Origin: Aquilaria yunnanensis
Taxonomy: Eukaryota; Streptophyta; Magnoliopsida; Malvales; Thymelaeaceae
Length of the DNA stretch: 64,000 bases
NCBI GenBank assembly: GCA_039654915.1
Contig: CM077595.1
Location: forward strand, 46,965,501 to 47,029,500
Reading direction: 5' to 3'
In this document: positions 12,737 to 23,768 of the stretch, one piece after another
Layout: each line of letters begins with the position of its first letter
Position numbering within the stretch: position 1 is the stretch's first letter
Notes under the pieces: model-generated
Database searches by the model: none
What the model was told of the DNA's origin: nothing
The model's input: the letters and a program-made list of their open reading frames with translations, nothing else
Translations under genes and position numbers: made by a program

Positions 12737-13301
12737 TCATAGACTGAGGGATTGGTCCTTAACACTTAACCAATCTCAAATCTTACTCTTCTCCACCTTG
12801 GATTTCTCCTATCCTCATCTTCCACCTCATAAACTTCATCATTTCTGTTTCCCATTGTTCCAGAAGGAACATGTTCAGATGTGTTCCTAGCTTCCTCTTC
12901 TAGTTGCTACTATGGATCTTGAACTACTTCTACCTATGCTATTGGGACTCTTTGATGTTGTGCTTGAACAAACCTAACTAAGTTTTCATTGATTCGAGTC
13001 AAGTTCTTTTGAAGCTCTAACCAAACCTATGGCACTTCAGGCTTTAGTGCCCCCTGTTGGCCTTGATTCCCTATATTCTGTCCATTTCTTTGTTGCCCAA
13101 ATTTAGTAGGAGGCCTTCGGGGTGGTTCCCGTCTCCTTGTGGAAACCATGTTTACATCCTACATTGATGATTCATTATAGAGCACATATAAAGATCATAG
13201 GTATTTTAATGGTACTTGACACTAGTACCTGACCAAACTGAGTTCATGTATGTAGCTAGCATACATGATGCAACTATATGCTATGTACATGTACAAACCA
13301 T
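12737..13301 (-). pseudogene. TekA-1 gag N-terminal part and leader
   Basis: This continues the gag left of LTR-H and ends next to the primer site. It aligns with the TekA-2 copy at about 63250-63795, including the shared segment near 13080-13150 before a candidate gag ATG (reverse strand, near 13150). Stops are frequent. It encodes the N-terminal, charged part of gag; nothing suggests it is functional. Confidence 0.65.
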
Positions 13302-13313
13302 GCTCTAATACCA
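13302..13313 (-). other. Primer binding site of TekA-1 (initiator Met tRNA type)
   Basis: On the minus strand this reads TGGTATTAGAGC, one mismatch from the common plant primer site TGGTATCAGAGC. It lies six bases from the inner end of the LTR at 13319, which fixes the element's orientation as minus. Confidence 0.85.
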
Positions 13314-13318
13314 ATATT

Positions 13319-14506
13319 TGTTACCCATTCCAGGGTAGTCCAGTTATGTTACCAAAATTATGCATTTAAACCTCCCAGGACTAGTATGTTCTATAGGCCA
13401 TTAGAACAATACCCTTAGTGTGCATACCCAAGTGGCCCTCTTGGGCATTATGTAAATGCAAGCATATTGGTCTAACCATTATACACATATTCACATTTTA
13501 TGCACATCATGGCAGCAAGGAAGAAAAACCCTAGCACAAGTCTTAATCTTGGCTATCATACATTATGCAATCTTATTAAGTGTAAGTGACCAACCACTGC
13601 ATCTAAAACTTCTTCCAAAAAACTGTATTAATCCAGCCATGTAACCCTTTATTTATTAGCTTCATTATCAAGTAGAGTCTTTAAGCAAACCAGGGAATTT
13701 GGTTTTATATCAATAGCCCACCTATGGTCCAATACACATAGGAATTACAAGCTCTTGCATCTAGCAAGATTATGTGGCCAAAATATAATTTAAAAGTTTG
13801 CAGCCTATCATTCACACTTAGGCAGCTTTGCACCACATCACATATATACCTAGAACATTACTCAAATGTTCACATACTTGTCTCATTTTACATACACTAC
13901 ATGTACATGCATACATGCACTACATAATGGTCTTAACTTAGCAAAACAGGCACCCTAAGTTACAGGAGTGCCTGATACACAATCAACTCCAGAAATAGGA
14001 TGCTGGATAGTTGCTACATAATACAATAAGCACCATCACTAATAATACCAAATGTGCTCTTAAAATCACTAAGGTTTCCAGATCATAACTAGACACACAG
14101 AGGTTCATGTACCTAAAATTTAAGATGAAAACTCCAACAACAAAGGTCAGTTTGAATGTGATCTTTCTGCTAGACTTAAAATGGCAGAGTTGAGGGGAGT
14201 AAGTTTCATTGTGAAACTTAGGAAGGGAAACACTTGGTTTCTTAAGGAAATGTGACCCTAACTAAAACCTGCATCCACAGACACTAGAACACAAAACCAT
14301 AATCCCTATATACAAGATATAGAAACCAAATGCAGCATCCATTCACAACCAACAAACACATGAAATGTTGCAGCAACATAAACCATAGGTTAGTCCGTAA
14401 AACATGCAACAAACTTAAGTAAATCACTATGGTAGCCCTCCTCAAGCTAATGCTTGGTCTTAGCAGGATTTTAACACTAGTTAGTACTAACTTTGGCCTC
14501 TAGAAA
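13319..14506 (-). mobile_element. TekA-1 5' LTR, part 1 of 3
   Basis: It begins TGTTACCCATTCC in plus-strand text, the inner end of the LTR next to the primer site. It aligns along its length with the first ~1.26 kb of the TekA LTR at 14507-16741, and stops at AGAAA (14502-14506), where that second LTR is inserted. It contains only short chance open frames. Confidence 0.9.
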
Positions 14507-16741
14507 TGTTACCCACTCCGGGGTAGTCCAGTTATGGTGCCAAAACTATGCATTTAGACTCCCAAGATTGGTAATGTTCTGTAGGCCATCATAACACTAC
14601 CCTTAGTGTGCATACCCAAGTGGCCCTCTTGGGCACTATATAAATACATGCATATTGGTCCAACCATCATGCACATATTCACATTTCATGCACACCATGG
14701 TAGCAAAGAAGGAAAACGCTAGCACAAGTCTTAGTTTTGGCTTCCACACATTAGGCAACCTTGTTAAGTTCTAGTGGCTAGCTACTACACCTGTAACTTC
14801 CACTAATAAACTGTATCTTTCTAGCCACGTAGCCCCATGTTTTATTTACTCCATTATCAAGTAGATACTTAGATAAAACCAAGGATTTTTTTTTACATCA
14901 ATAGCCCACCTATGGACCAAGTTATGGATCTTTTAAGTTGGTTACAAAATTCTGACCAAATGAATAGTAACTCTGCCAACTTTACAACATTATATCTTTG
15001 GCTACAGGGCTCTAAATCTATAAATTCCAAATCCTAGTTAACCCTATGGATGTCCTCTAGGTGTGGTCAAAATTACATACCAATATTCGTTCTACACATG
15101 GAGATATTAAGCTTTAGGTCCAGAGTCAAAATTCTGGCAACTTTTGGACCATTTTGCCCATACAATTTTTCCAAATCATGCAAACACTTGATTCACAAGA
15201 GGGAAGCCTTCCAAGGCTATCCCATATATGTCCATTACACATAGGAATTACATTCCCTTTCTTTTAACAACTTTATGTGGCCAAAACAGAATTTACAAGT
15301 AAGCAGCCCATCATTCACACTTAGGTAGCTTTGCACCATATCACTTACATAGCCAAAACATTACTCAAATGTTCACATACTTATCTCATTTCACATACAT
15401 TACATGTAGATGCATACATGAACTACAATATGATCTTAATTTAGCTAAATGCACACCCTAGGTTACAGGAGGTCCTGAGACACAATGGACTCCAAAAATA
15501 GGGTGCTGGACAGCTGCTGCACAACACAATAAGTACCAGCATTAAAATCACCAAAAAACCACAATGCATATATAAAAGATATAGCAACCAAATGCAGTAG
15601 CCAAACACAATCAACAAACACATGAAATGTGGCAGCAGCATATACCATAGGTAAGTCCATAAAATACATAATAAACATAAATAAATCACTATGGCAGCCC
15701 TCCTCAAGCTAATGCTTGGTCTTAGGAGGATTTTAATAGTAGTTAGTACTAAATTTAGGCCTTAGAAACCCTCATTTTACTGCCATCTTTGTACACTTGA
15801 CAATAGGTCACAAAACCTTCAATAAGTGCACTCCCCTCAATAAGCTTGGTTCATCAAGCTCATGGCTCTCTTCCAAGCTTAGCCATAGCTCCATGGATGT
15901 TTGAAAATATAGAAAACAACCCATGAGAGCAAGAGAACCCTTACTAAAATGGGTAGGCCAAAAATCAAGCTTGATCCTTGAAGTATGCAAGAAATAGCTC
16001 TAGTTTGCTTCCTTTTGCCTTCAATTTCAATCAATTGCAAGTTTGAAGGTGTGGTGGCTATGGAGGAAGTATGGCTGTGTTCTTGGGCTAGGGGAGGATG
16101 AAAATGATAGGGATAAGTGATTTGGCCCCTTAAATGGCCTTAAATGAGCTTAAGGGCACCAAAACACACTTAACAAGTTTAACCTTGCTTTATGTCATTT
16201 TCCTTCTCACTAATTGTGGTTTCTTTATCTTAAAATAATTGGTACACATGTGCCCAACATTTTTGACTAATTATCAAGTCTTGGCTGCCTCCCCTATGGT
16301 GGGATAACCCCACAATTCCACCCTTAGACTTATGTCAAAAGCTTGAACACCTTAAGGTTTACACTAGGACATTTAGGTCCTTATTCCCTTTAGTGTTTCC
16401 TTTGTCCAAACTTGTCTTCCATGATCAATTTGGTCCTCCAATAGCACTTTCATACCATTCATATCCTTCCCATAACTCTCCAAGTTTCTTTCTTAAAAGT
16501 TTTGCAATTGAGTACCCAAAATTCTAAAAGCTTACAAAAAAGTCCATAGGTTGCTTGACAAACAAGCAATCCTTAAGGCTTTTCTTTGGGACCAAGTTAC
16601 AAACTTTGAACACCTTTAAAGAAGTGTTGATCATACCTTTTACCCTTCACACTTCAATCACTATGGTGAGAATTACACAATATAATGATTTTTAGCCATT
16701 ATGACACACTTGTAATTCTCCCATTTTGTAAGGTGGTAACA
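14507..16741 (-). mobile_element. Solo TekA LTR inserted into the TekA-1 LTR
   Basis: It is complete, from TGTTACCCACTCC to AAGGTGGTAACA, 2235 bp, with perfect target duplications AGAAA at 14502-14506 and 16742-16746. It is in the same orientation as its host LTR and gives the best full-length reference for the family here. No internal element sequence is attached. No coding sequence is seen in it. Confidence 0.92.
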
Positions 16742-16784
16742 AGAAACCCTCACTTCACTACCATCATTGTGCACTTCACACTAG
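16742..16784 (-). mobile_element. TekA-1 5' LTR, part 2 of 3
   Basis: These 43 bases resume the outer LTR after the solo LTR (compare 15764-15806) and end with ACTAG, the target duplication of Tat-1. Confidence 0.85.
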
Positions 16785-17756
16785 TGATAGCCAAAGGCTA
16801 TTGCCTCCTCGGTAGTAACTCCCTGCCAGAATATTGGCCGAGGAGTCTGACGTCACCCAAGAGAGGATCTTTTTACGGACCTCGGAAGGTGCGAAGTCAA
16901 ACACTAGGAGCTCGAGACTTCGGTTAGCTCGTCAGGAATTTCGAGGACAACACCGTCTCCATCGAGGGGCCAAACTGACTGCCTCCGGGTAAGAGAGCCA
17001 TCTCTCTGAAGCAAGGGAGAATCTCCCCGAAGGCAGAGGCCCCGAAGAGGATCTTCCCCGAACAAGAAACACCTGAGCAAGGGTATCCCCTAACTATGGG
17101 TGTGAGTCCCGAAGAAGGTGTTCATCAAGGGAACTCCCAGAACTATGGGATAGATCCCGAAGGAGGTGCTCGCACCAAAGGACGGATAGAGTCCGAAGAG
17201 GGTGCACGCACCGAAGGGCAACCTCACCCAGGGGACCTCGGGAGTACGGTATGAGCATTTAAGGAGCCTCTGACATGTCGCCCACAAGCCCTACACGTCA
17301 CATCTGAACGGCGAACTGACACGCCGCAGCCGCCCCCGTCCTGACACAACCCGTCCGGGTCCAGGGCTAAAAGAGGCTGCAAACGGCTGCCTGTCCCCTT
17401 GGTCCAAAACTAAAGATCAAATCCGACCGAACACGTGTCATGATCTGAACGGACCAGCTACTCCTATAAATACTAGGAAATGGGACTGGGCAAAGGATGG
17501 GCATTTTCCTCCCTCTGAGAAAACACAAAACAGGCAAGACACTTGATCCCTTAGTGTTCTTCCTCCACTTTCACTCAGAAAACTGACTTGGGCGTCGGAG
17601 GGTCCTCCCCGGAAAAGCAAACCGGGGACCTCCTAACCTCTTCTTTGAGCTTTTCAGGCACGCTCAGCTGGGAAACCAGAGCTCCAGGCTCTTGCCTCCT
17701 CAGGAAGTCTCTCCGCCTGTCAGCATGACAGCAAACGAAGATGCCTTGGGGCATCA
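16785..17756 (+). repeat. 5' LTR of Tat-1
   Basis: It starts TGATAGCCAAAGG and ends GGGGCATCA. It includes a TATA box at 17465-17472. The open frame from 17692 runs through its last 65 bases but is probably not the gag start. Confidence 0.95.
17465..17472 (+). promoter_or_regulatory. TATA box in the Tat-1 5' LTR
   Basis: TATAAATA in a CTCCTATAAATACTAGG context. Transcription would be expected about 30 bases downstream. The same motif is at 27702-27709 in the 3' LTR. Confidence 0.7.
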
Positions 17757-19023
17757 TTTGGCGCCGTCTGTGGGAAACTACTCCCAGGTAGCTGTTGTCG
17801 AAACTCGGCGTTCGAAGGATAAAGGACTCCCGAATTCCCCATCCGCGCCTGAAAACCAACCACCTACCGAACAAAGTCCCCCAGAGACTTCCTTGCCTGA
17901 AGAGGAACGCCCTCTTGTCATCGCCATGGGTTTTTTACGAGACTTTCAGAGGTCTGTTGTGGCTGAAATGACACAACAGATAGACCAAAGGTGGCCGCAA
18001 CCAGCCCAGGCGCAAAAACCCACTTCGCCAGCACGACCTCGGGAGAAAAACCCAAGGGCAACCCATCATAGCTCGGGAAGTGGGGAGCCGCGGGAAGAGT
18101 CCTCGACAGATAACTTGCCCCTCGGGGCACGGCTGGCGGAAAGAGCAAGGTCTGAACGACCTGAAGTCCCGTCCAGAAGAAGTTTGTCGCCAGAGGCAAA
18201 GTTCCCCTCACCCCGGTACCGAAGCCGCTCCCCGAAGAGACAGCAACAATCCTCTTACCGAAAAACCTCTAAGCACCAAAAAGAGGAGCCCAGTGCTACA
18301 CTCCTCCTGGAGAAAGTCTTGGTAAGACTGGAGAGAGTGGAACAGCAGGTGGCACGCAAGCCTGTTTGGGCCAGGCTAACTGAAACCGTCTCTGGAGATG
18401 AAACTCCTTTCGCCCGAACAGTGGTCGAGGCGGTCATGCCAAGTGATTTCAGGCTACCTCGGCTAGAGACCTATGAGGGTCAGACTGATCCCCAGGCCCA
18501 CCTAACAAAGTACAAACGCAGCATGGTGCTACACGGGGCTGATGATGCTACACTATGCAAGTGCTTCGAAGTCACCCTCGCAGGACCAGCAACTGCCTGG
18601 TACAATTCCCTGCCTCCCGGAGACATCAGGGGGTTCCAGGAGCTGTCCACAGCGTTCACCCAACAGTTCATTGGGAGCAAGCCGACGGCGAAGATGCCCG
18701 TCCAGATGTTCGACATAGCACAAAGAAACGGGGAGACCATCCGTGACTATGTCGAGAGGTTCAACAGAGAGGCCCTCAGTGTTCCGGACTTTCGTCCCGA
18801 AATCCGCATCCTCGCCATGATAAGGGGCCTCCGAAAGGATTCGCACTTGTTTTATGAATTCTCCAAAGATCCCCCGGACACGCTGGGAGAATTCTACCGA
18901 AGGGCTGAACAACATATGACAGCCGAAGAGCTGAGAATGACGGGACCAAAGGCTGACCATATTCACGCTCGTGGCGAAGGGTCCAGCCAGCAAGCCCGGG
19001 GTCCAACAGAGCAGTTAGGCTGA
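17692..19023 (+). pseudogene. Tat-1 gag
   Basis: The 443-residue open frame begins inside the LTR. The true start is probably 17926 (MGFLRDFQRSVV), because the frame before it crosses the LTR end and primer site. An Arg/Ser/Pro-rich N-terminal half is followed by a gag core with HLTKYKRSMVLHGADD, TAWYNSLPPG, FTQQFIGSK and TIRDYVERFNREAL (about residues 265-365). It ends at a TGA (19021-19023), after which homologous gag sequence continues in frame, so the stop is a nonsense mutation of an Arg codon rather than the natural end. Gag forms the virus-like particle. Confidence 0.85.
17757..17780 (+). other. Primer binding site region of Tat-1
   Basis: Directly after the LTR the sequence reads TTTGGCGCCGTCTGTGGG. 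The first nine bases from TGG match the complement of the plant tRNA-Asp 3' end; the match weakens after that. The same sequence with one change occurs in Tat-2 at 54733-54753, so it is a conserved feature of the family. Confidence 0.65.
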
Positions 19024-19944
19024 CCTCGGAGAGCACGAGTAGGAGGAAGGAAGCCCCAAAACTTTACACCTCTGAGCACCACGAGGGCTAACGTCCTCAT
19101 GGCGTTGGAAAAACAGGGGGCTCAAATCCAACGACCGAGGGGCATAACTGCTGACAACAGAAGGAACATGAAGAAGTTCTGTCAGTTCCACCGTGATCAC
19201 GGTCATGACACCGAAGACTGCTTTCAGCTGAAAAAGTACATCGAATCACTGATAAAGCAGGGCCAGCTTTGGCGTTATTTGAGAATGCCTTCCCCGAAGG
19301 GGAAAAAGGAGGAAGAAGGAAAGCCCGATGACGAGGATTACGATTCAGACAGGCGAAGGAACCGAAGTCCGAGAAGGCGTCCTCCACCTTCGGCAGGAGT
19401 AATACAGACGATCACAATCGGACTTCCATCCTCGGAAAGAAAAAGAAGGGCCAGAGAGATAGCGGTGATGGAATATCAGAGCCCAACGAAAAAATTGGCC
19501 CGCGAGGATGGCTCCACCATCGTATTTCCCCATGACGATCCATTGCTGATAATGGCGAGGATAGGAAACTGGGACGTCAAGAGGGTACTGCTGGACGATG
19601 GGTCAAACGCAGACGTCTTGTTCTCACATTTGCTGCCAAGCTTGGGCGTATCCAGGAGTGACCTCAAGGCTGTTACTTCACCCACGTTCGGCGTAGGACC
19701 ATCTGAGCTACCTGTCCTCGGGTGGATCGACCTCCCCTTGATGATGAAAGGAACTTCGGAGAAAGGAACTGCTGAGTTGTTCGCCTCTACCATGGCAAGA
19801 TTCATAGTCATGGACGTCCCTTCGTCATACAACGCCATCCTCGGCAGACAGACACAGGGAAATTTGCACATTCGCCCTAATGTAAAGTACTTGACCGTCA
19901 CCTTCGCAACCAAAGGAGGAGACGCAAAGATCTTCATTGATTAA
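19024..19944 (+). pseudogene. Tat-1 gag C-terminus (zinc-knuckle variant) and protease
   Basis: It is in frame with the upstream gag. Near 19165-19225 is CQFHRDHGHDTEDC, the modified zinc knuckle (C-X2-H-X4-H-X4-C) that replaces the normal CCHC in Tat elements. A basic linker (DSDRRRNRSPRRRPP) follows. The protease includes RVLLDDGSNADVLF (an altered D-S/T-G site, as is usual in Tat), DVPSSYNAILGRQT and HIRPNVKYLTV. It ends with TAA at 19942-19944, beyond which the frame stays open toward RT, so this stop is probably also a mutation. The protease would process the polyprotein. Confidence 0.85.
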
Positions 19945-20925
19945 GGCGAGGTGAGAAAGGTGTTCGTCAGAGCACGAAAGGCTCCAGCAAACAACTTAGC
20001 ACTTGCTGTAGAAGCAAAAGAGCTGGAAAGGGGCGAGGCAGAAGATCCCACAAAAGCAGAAACATAAGAAGTAGAGCTTGTCCCAGGCCATAATACCCGA
20101 ATAGGGAAAAGTATGGCCGAAGGAGACAAGGAAAAACTTGTATCTTTTCTGCTTGCAAATAAAGATCTGTTCGCCTACTCACCGAAGGACATGCCAGGGG
20201 TAAACCCTTGCGTAATCCAGCATAGCCTCAAAGCGAGTTCGGAAGTAAAACCTGTCCGGCAAAAGAAACGGAGCATCTCAGCTCACAAAAATGACTTCGT
20301 CAAGACCGAAGTCCAGCGTCTAATAGACGCTAGCGTTATCCGGGAGGTAAACTACCCCGAATGGCTAAGCAACGTGGTAATTGCCACAAAAGAAGGAAGT
20401 AGTAAGCTTCGGATGTGCATCGACTTCAGAAATTTGAACGATGCTTGCCCGAAAGATTCATATCCTCTTCCGCCGATAGACCAACTGGTAGACTCAACTG
20501 CCGAGTACGGGCTCCTAAGTTTCCTGGACGCTTTCAGTGGGTATCATCAGATAAGGATGAACCCCGAAGAGGAAGAAAAGACTGCCTTCATCACTGAGGG
20601 AGGAACATATTGCTATATCAGGATGCCCTTTGGACTCAAAAATGCAGGAGCCACCTACCAGAGGCTGATGAACAAAGTCTTCAAAGACCAAATGAGGAGG
20701 AACATGGAGGTGTATGTTGATGATATGCTAGTCAAAAGCAAACTGCCTGGCTACCACGTTGAAGATTTAGAGGAAACCTTCCAAAAACTCAGAGCCGTCG
20801 GGATCCGCCTTAATCCGGAGAAATGCATCTTCGGGGTGACCTCGGGAAAGTTCCTTGGGTACATGGTATCCGAAAGAGGCATCGATGCTAACCCCGAGAA
20901 GATTAAGGCTCTGCTCGAATTCTGA
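19945..20925 (+). pseudogene. Tat-1 reverse transcriptase
   Basis: It is in frame with the protease. A linker carries one TAA (20065-20067), then an open stretch runs 20113-20925. The RT shows SKLRMCIDFRNLNDACPKDS, YGLLSFLDAFSGYHQIRM, YIRMPFGLKNAGATYQRLM and the catalytic YVDDMLVKSK. The thumb ends GIDANPEKIKALLEF, followed by TGA at 20923-20925. Both Asp of YVDD are present. The downstream frame continues unchanged (TVKDVQRLTGRI), so the TGA is a nonsense mutation, probably of CGA. Confidence 0.88.
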
Positions 20926-22611
20926 ACTCCTGCCACGGTCAAAGACGTGCAAAGACTCACCGGAAGAATAACCTCTCTGAGCAGGTTTATTTCCAGGTAC
21001 GGAGATAGGTGTCGACCCTTCTTCAAAGTGCTCACAAAGGCAGCAAAGATGGAAGGCGACCTCGGAAGGAATGGTCATCCTTGGGATGAAGATTGCCAAA
21101 AAGCCTGGGAAGAACTCAAAGTCTACTTGGCCGGCCTGCCGACTCTGCGGCAACCTCGGGAGGGAGAGCCCCTCGTATTATACCTCGCCGTCACAGAAAA
21201 AGCTGTGAGCTCGGTCCTCGTGAAAGAAGAAGGGCCAAAGCAATGGCCGATCTACTATGTCAGCAAGTCCCTGCATGGCGCCGAAGTCAGGTACCCTTTG
21301 CTTCAAAAAGCTATATACGCCTTAGTGCTTGCAGGGAGAAGGCTGCGGCCATACTTTCAGGCTCACCCCATTATCGTCCGAAGTACCCTGCCTCTACGGG
21401 ATGTTATGAGGAAAGTTGATCACTCGGGAAGGCTTTCCAAGTGGTGTATAGAGCTTGGCGAACACGACATCACGTATGAACCCCGGAAAGCTATAAAAGC
21501 TCAAGCTTTGGCAGACTTCATCGCCGAAGTACCAAACACCGAGGAGGGACATTCGTTCTCTGGCGAAGACGAGCCAGAATGGACGTTATATGTTGACGGG
21601 GCCTCAGGATCCGAACACCAGGGAGCTGGAGTGATTATCAGAGGCCCCGAAGGCCTAGAAGTAATGAAGGCCATCAAGTTCAGTTTCAACGCCACCAACA
21701 ATATGGCCGAGTATGAGGCCCTCATAGCAGGATTACGCCTGGCCAGAAAGATTGGCGTGAGAAACCTGAAAGCCCACAGTGACTCCCAGCTGGTGGTCCG
21801 GCAAATGGCAGGGGACTATGGCGCGAAAGACCCGACCTTGGCGAAATACCATGAGTTGGTAACAAAGCTTATTCAGGAGTTCGACGTCGTGAAAATCGAG
21901 AACGTACCACGACGAGAAAATGCTGAGGCAGACTGTTTGGCGAAGTCCAAAACTTGCACCGAAGTGCTAAGCCACCCCAGCATCGCGGTGTTAAGCATAG
22001 CGACCTCGGGGAAAGGATGGAAAGAACCAATCAAAACGTATCTCGCAACCAACACACTCCCCGAAGACCCCTGCGAAGCCGCAAAAGTGCGAAGGCGCTC
22101 TGGACGTTTCTTCCTAATTGGAGAAGAACTATATCGGCAGGGATATGCAAATCCACTACAGAGGTGCGTTAGTGAAGAGGATACTGAAATGATCCTTGAA
22201 GAAGTTCACGAAGGTGCCTGTGGTTCGCACATCGGAACCGACGCCCTGGCAGCAGTGATACTTCGCCAAGGATACTTCTGGCCTACCCTGAGAAAGGACG
22301 CGAAGCAGTTCGTCCGGAAATGTGGTAGTTGCCAGAGACATGCGAACATCCAAAGAACACCCTCGGAGTTCGTGACTTCGGCAGACTATCCTTGGCCCTT
22401 CGCAGTTTGGGGCATAGATCTCATTGGGCCACTCCCAACGGCGCCTGGAGGCGTAAAGTTCTGCGTAGTAGCAGTTGACTATTTCTCTAAGTGGGTTGAG
22501 GCAGAACCTCTGACAACTATCTCGGCAAAAGAAGTACAGAAGTTCGTATGGAAAATCATCGTATGCAGATTTGGCATACCGAGGGTGCTCGTAGCGGACA
22601 ATGGATCCTAG
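20926..22611 (+). pseudogene. Tat-1 dual RNase H and integrase N-terminal/core
   Basis: It is open from 20926 to the TAG at 22609. First comes a gypsy RNase H in which the usual catalytic TDAS-like block reads LAVTEKAVSS, so it lacks its Asp. Then follows the archaeal-type RNase H typical of Tat, with all four catalytic residues visible: LYVDGAS, NNMAEYEAL, AHSDSQLVV and NAEADCLA. The integrase starts with a zinc region (HEGACGSHIG, CGSCQRH) and the core WGIDLIGPLP (first Asp) and VADNGS (second Asp), where TAG interrupts. The first RNase H is known to have degenerated in this lineage, its role taken by the second. Confidence 0.88.
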
Positions 22612-23253
22612 TTCATAGACAAAGGATTCCAAGAGTTCATTGGCGACCTCGGGACAAAAATGCACTTCGCCCCAGTAGCTCACCCCTAAAGTAATGGGCA
22701 GGTAGAAGTATCTAACAGGACCATAAAAGATGGTCTGAAAAAGAGATTGGGAGAAGCAAAAGGGAAATGGCCAGGAGAACTCCAAAGCGTGTTATGGAGT
22801 TACCGAACAACACCCCGAAGAGCCACAGGGGAAACGCCCTTTTCACTCGTCTTCGGTACAGAGGCCATCATCCCTATCGAGGTAGTACAATCGTCAATAC
22901 GAGTCCAACTGTTGGATGAAAAAGGAAATGACCTCGGCCTAAGAACCAAGCTCGACCTCGTCAGCGAACACAGAGAAGTAGCTGAGCTGAGAAGAAAAGC
23001 TTTCCAGCAAAGAGTGGCAGCAGCCATAAACTTACGCGCCAGGCCAAAGGGAATAAAGAAGGGAGATCTCGTTCTCCGAAAGGCTGAATTCGCACCCCGA
23101 AAGCCGTCCCACGGGGTACTTCATGCAAATTGGGAAGGACCGTACCTGGTACTTGCCGAAGTACGAAAAGGAGTTTATAAGCTCGGTGATGCCGAAGGCA
23201 TAGAATTAAAAAACACTTGGCACTCAGAGGCCTTGAAAAAATTCTATGCCTAA
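22612..23253 (+). pseudogene. Tat-1 integrase C-terminal part
   Basis: It is in the same frame as the core. It carries a second nonsense codon (TAA at 22687-22689) just before SNGQVEVSNRTI, which holds the catalytic Glu. The C-terminal region has FGTEAIIPIEV and a GPY/F-type module (WEGPYLVLAEV). The frame ends naturally at LKKFYA with TAA at 23251-23253. There is no chromodomain, as expected for Tat. It would integrate cDNA if not interrupted. Confidence 0.85.
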
Positions 23254-23355
23254 AAAGTTTGGTGGGAAAGTTGTATTGCACAAGTTGGACAAATTTGTCT
23301 AAGTAAAAAGTTCTGAAGAAGTACAAAACAAGAGTCTCACGAAAGCAATAGCCGA

Positions 23356-23631
23356 GGAAAGCAAGAGTATGGTTTTCCGAAGTCCCTTGGGCGAATATGT
23401 TCGGGACAAAGGAAAGCAAGAGTATGGTTTTCCGAAGTCCCTTGAGCGAATATGTTCGGGACAAAGGAAAGCAAGAGTATGGCTTTCCGAAGTCCCTTGA
23501 GCGAATATATTCGGGACAAAGGATAGCAAAAGTATTGTTTTCCGAAGTCCCTTGAGCGAATATGTTCGGGACAAAGGAAAGCAAGAATATGGTTCTCCGA
23601 GGTCTCTCGAGCGAATTATGTTCGGGACAAA
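23356..23631. repeat. Five-unit 55-bp tandem array in Tat-1 3' region
   Basis: Units start at 23356, 23411, 23466, 23521 and 23576; the last is 56 bp. Each carries GGAAAGCAAGAGTATGG and ends TGTTCGGGACAAA or a close variant. The open frames across it on the minus strand only reflect the repeat (a recurring SLSRTYSLKGL) and look non-coding. It lies between pol and the 3' end of the antisense gene. Confidence 0.92.
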
Positions 23632-23768
23632 GGGAAACAAAGGGATCTGGCAAAAAATACTTAGCCAAATTTTTATCTATTGAGCCAAAAAGTGCTTACA
23701 GAGAAGAAAAGTTGCTGAAAGACTACAAAAAAGAAGAAGAAAATGAAGACAAAAGGCCCTAGTACAAA

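Noticed and set aside
17692..17925. ATG at 17692 as the start of Tat-1 gag
   Set aside because: The frame crosses the LTR end and primer site; the next ATG at 17926 begins recognisable gag-like sequence. The upstream open frame is probably chance.
23356..23631. CRISPR-like array
   Set aside because: Units are contiguous 55-mers without variable spacers, inside a plant retrotransposon.
22961..23668. 235-codon and related minus-strand open frames
   Set aside because: They run through the 55-bp tandem array and antisense of integrase; the translation only repeats one unit.
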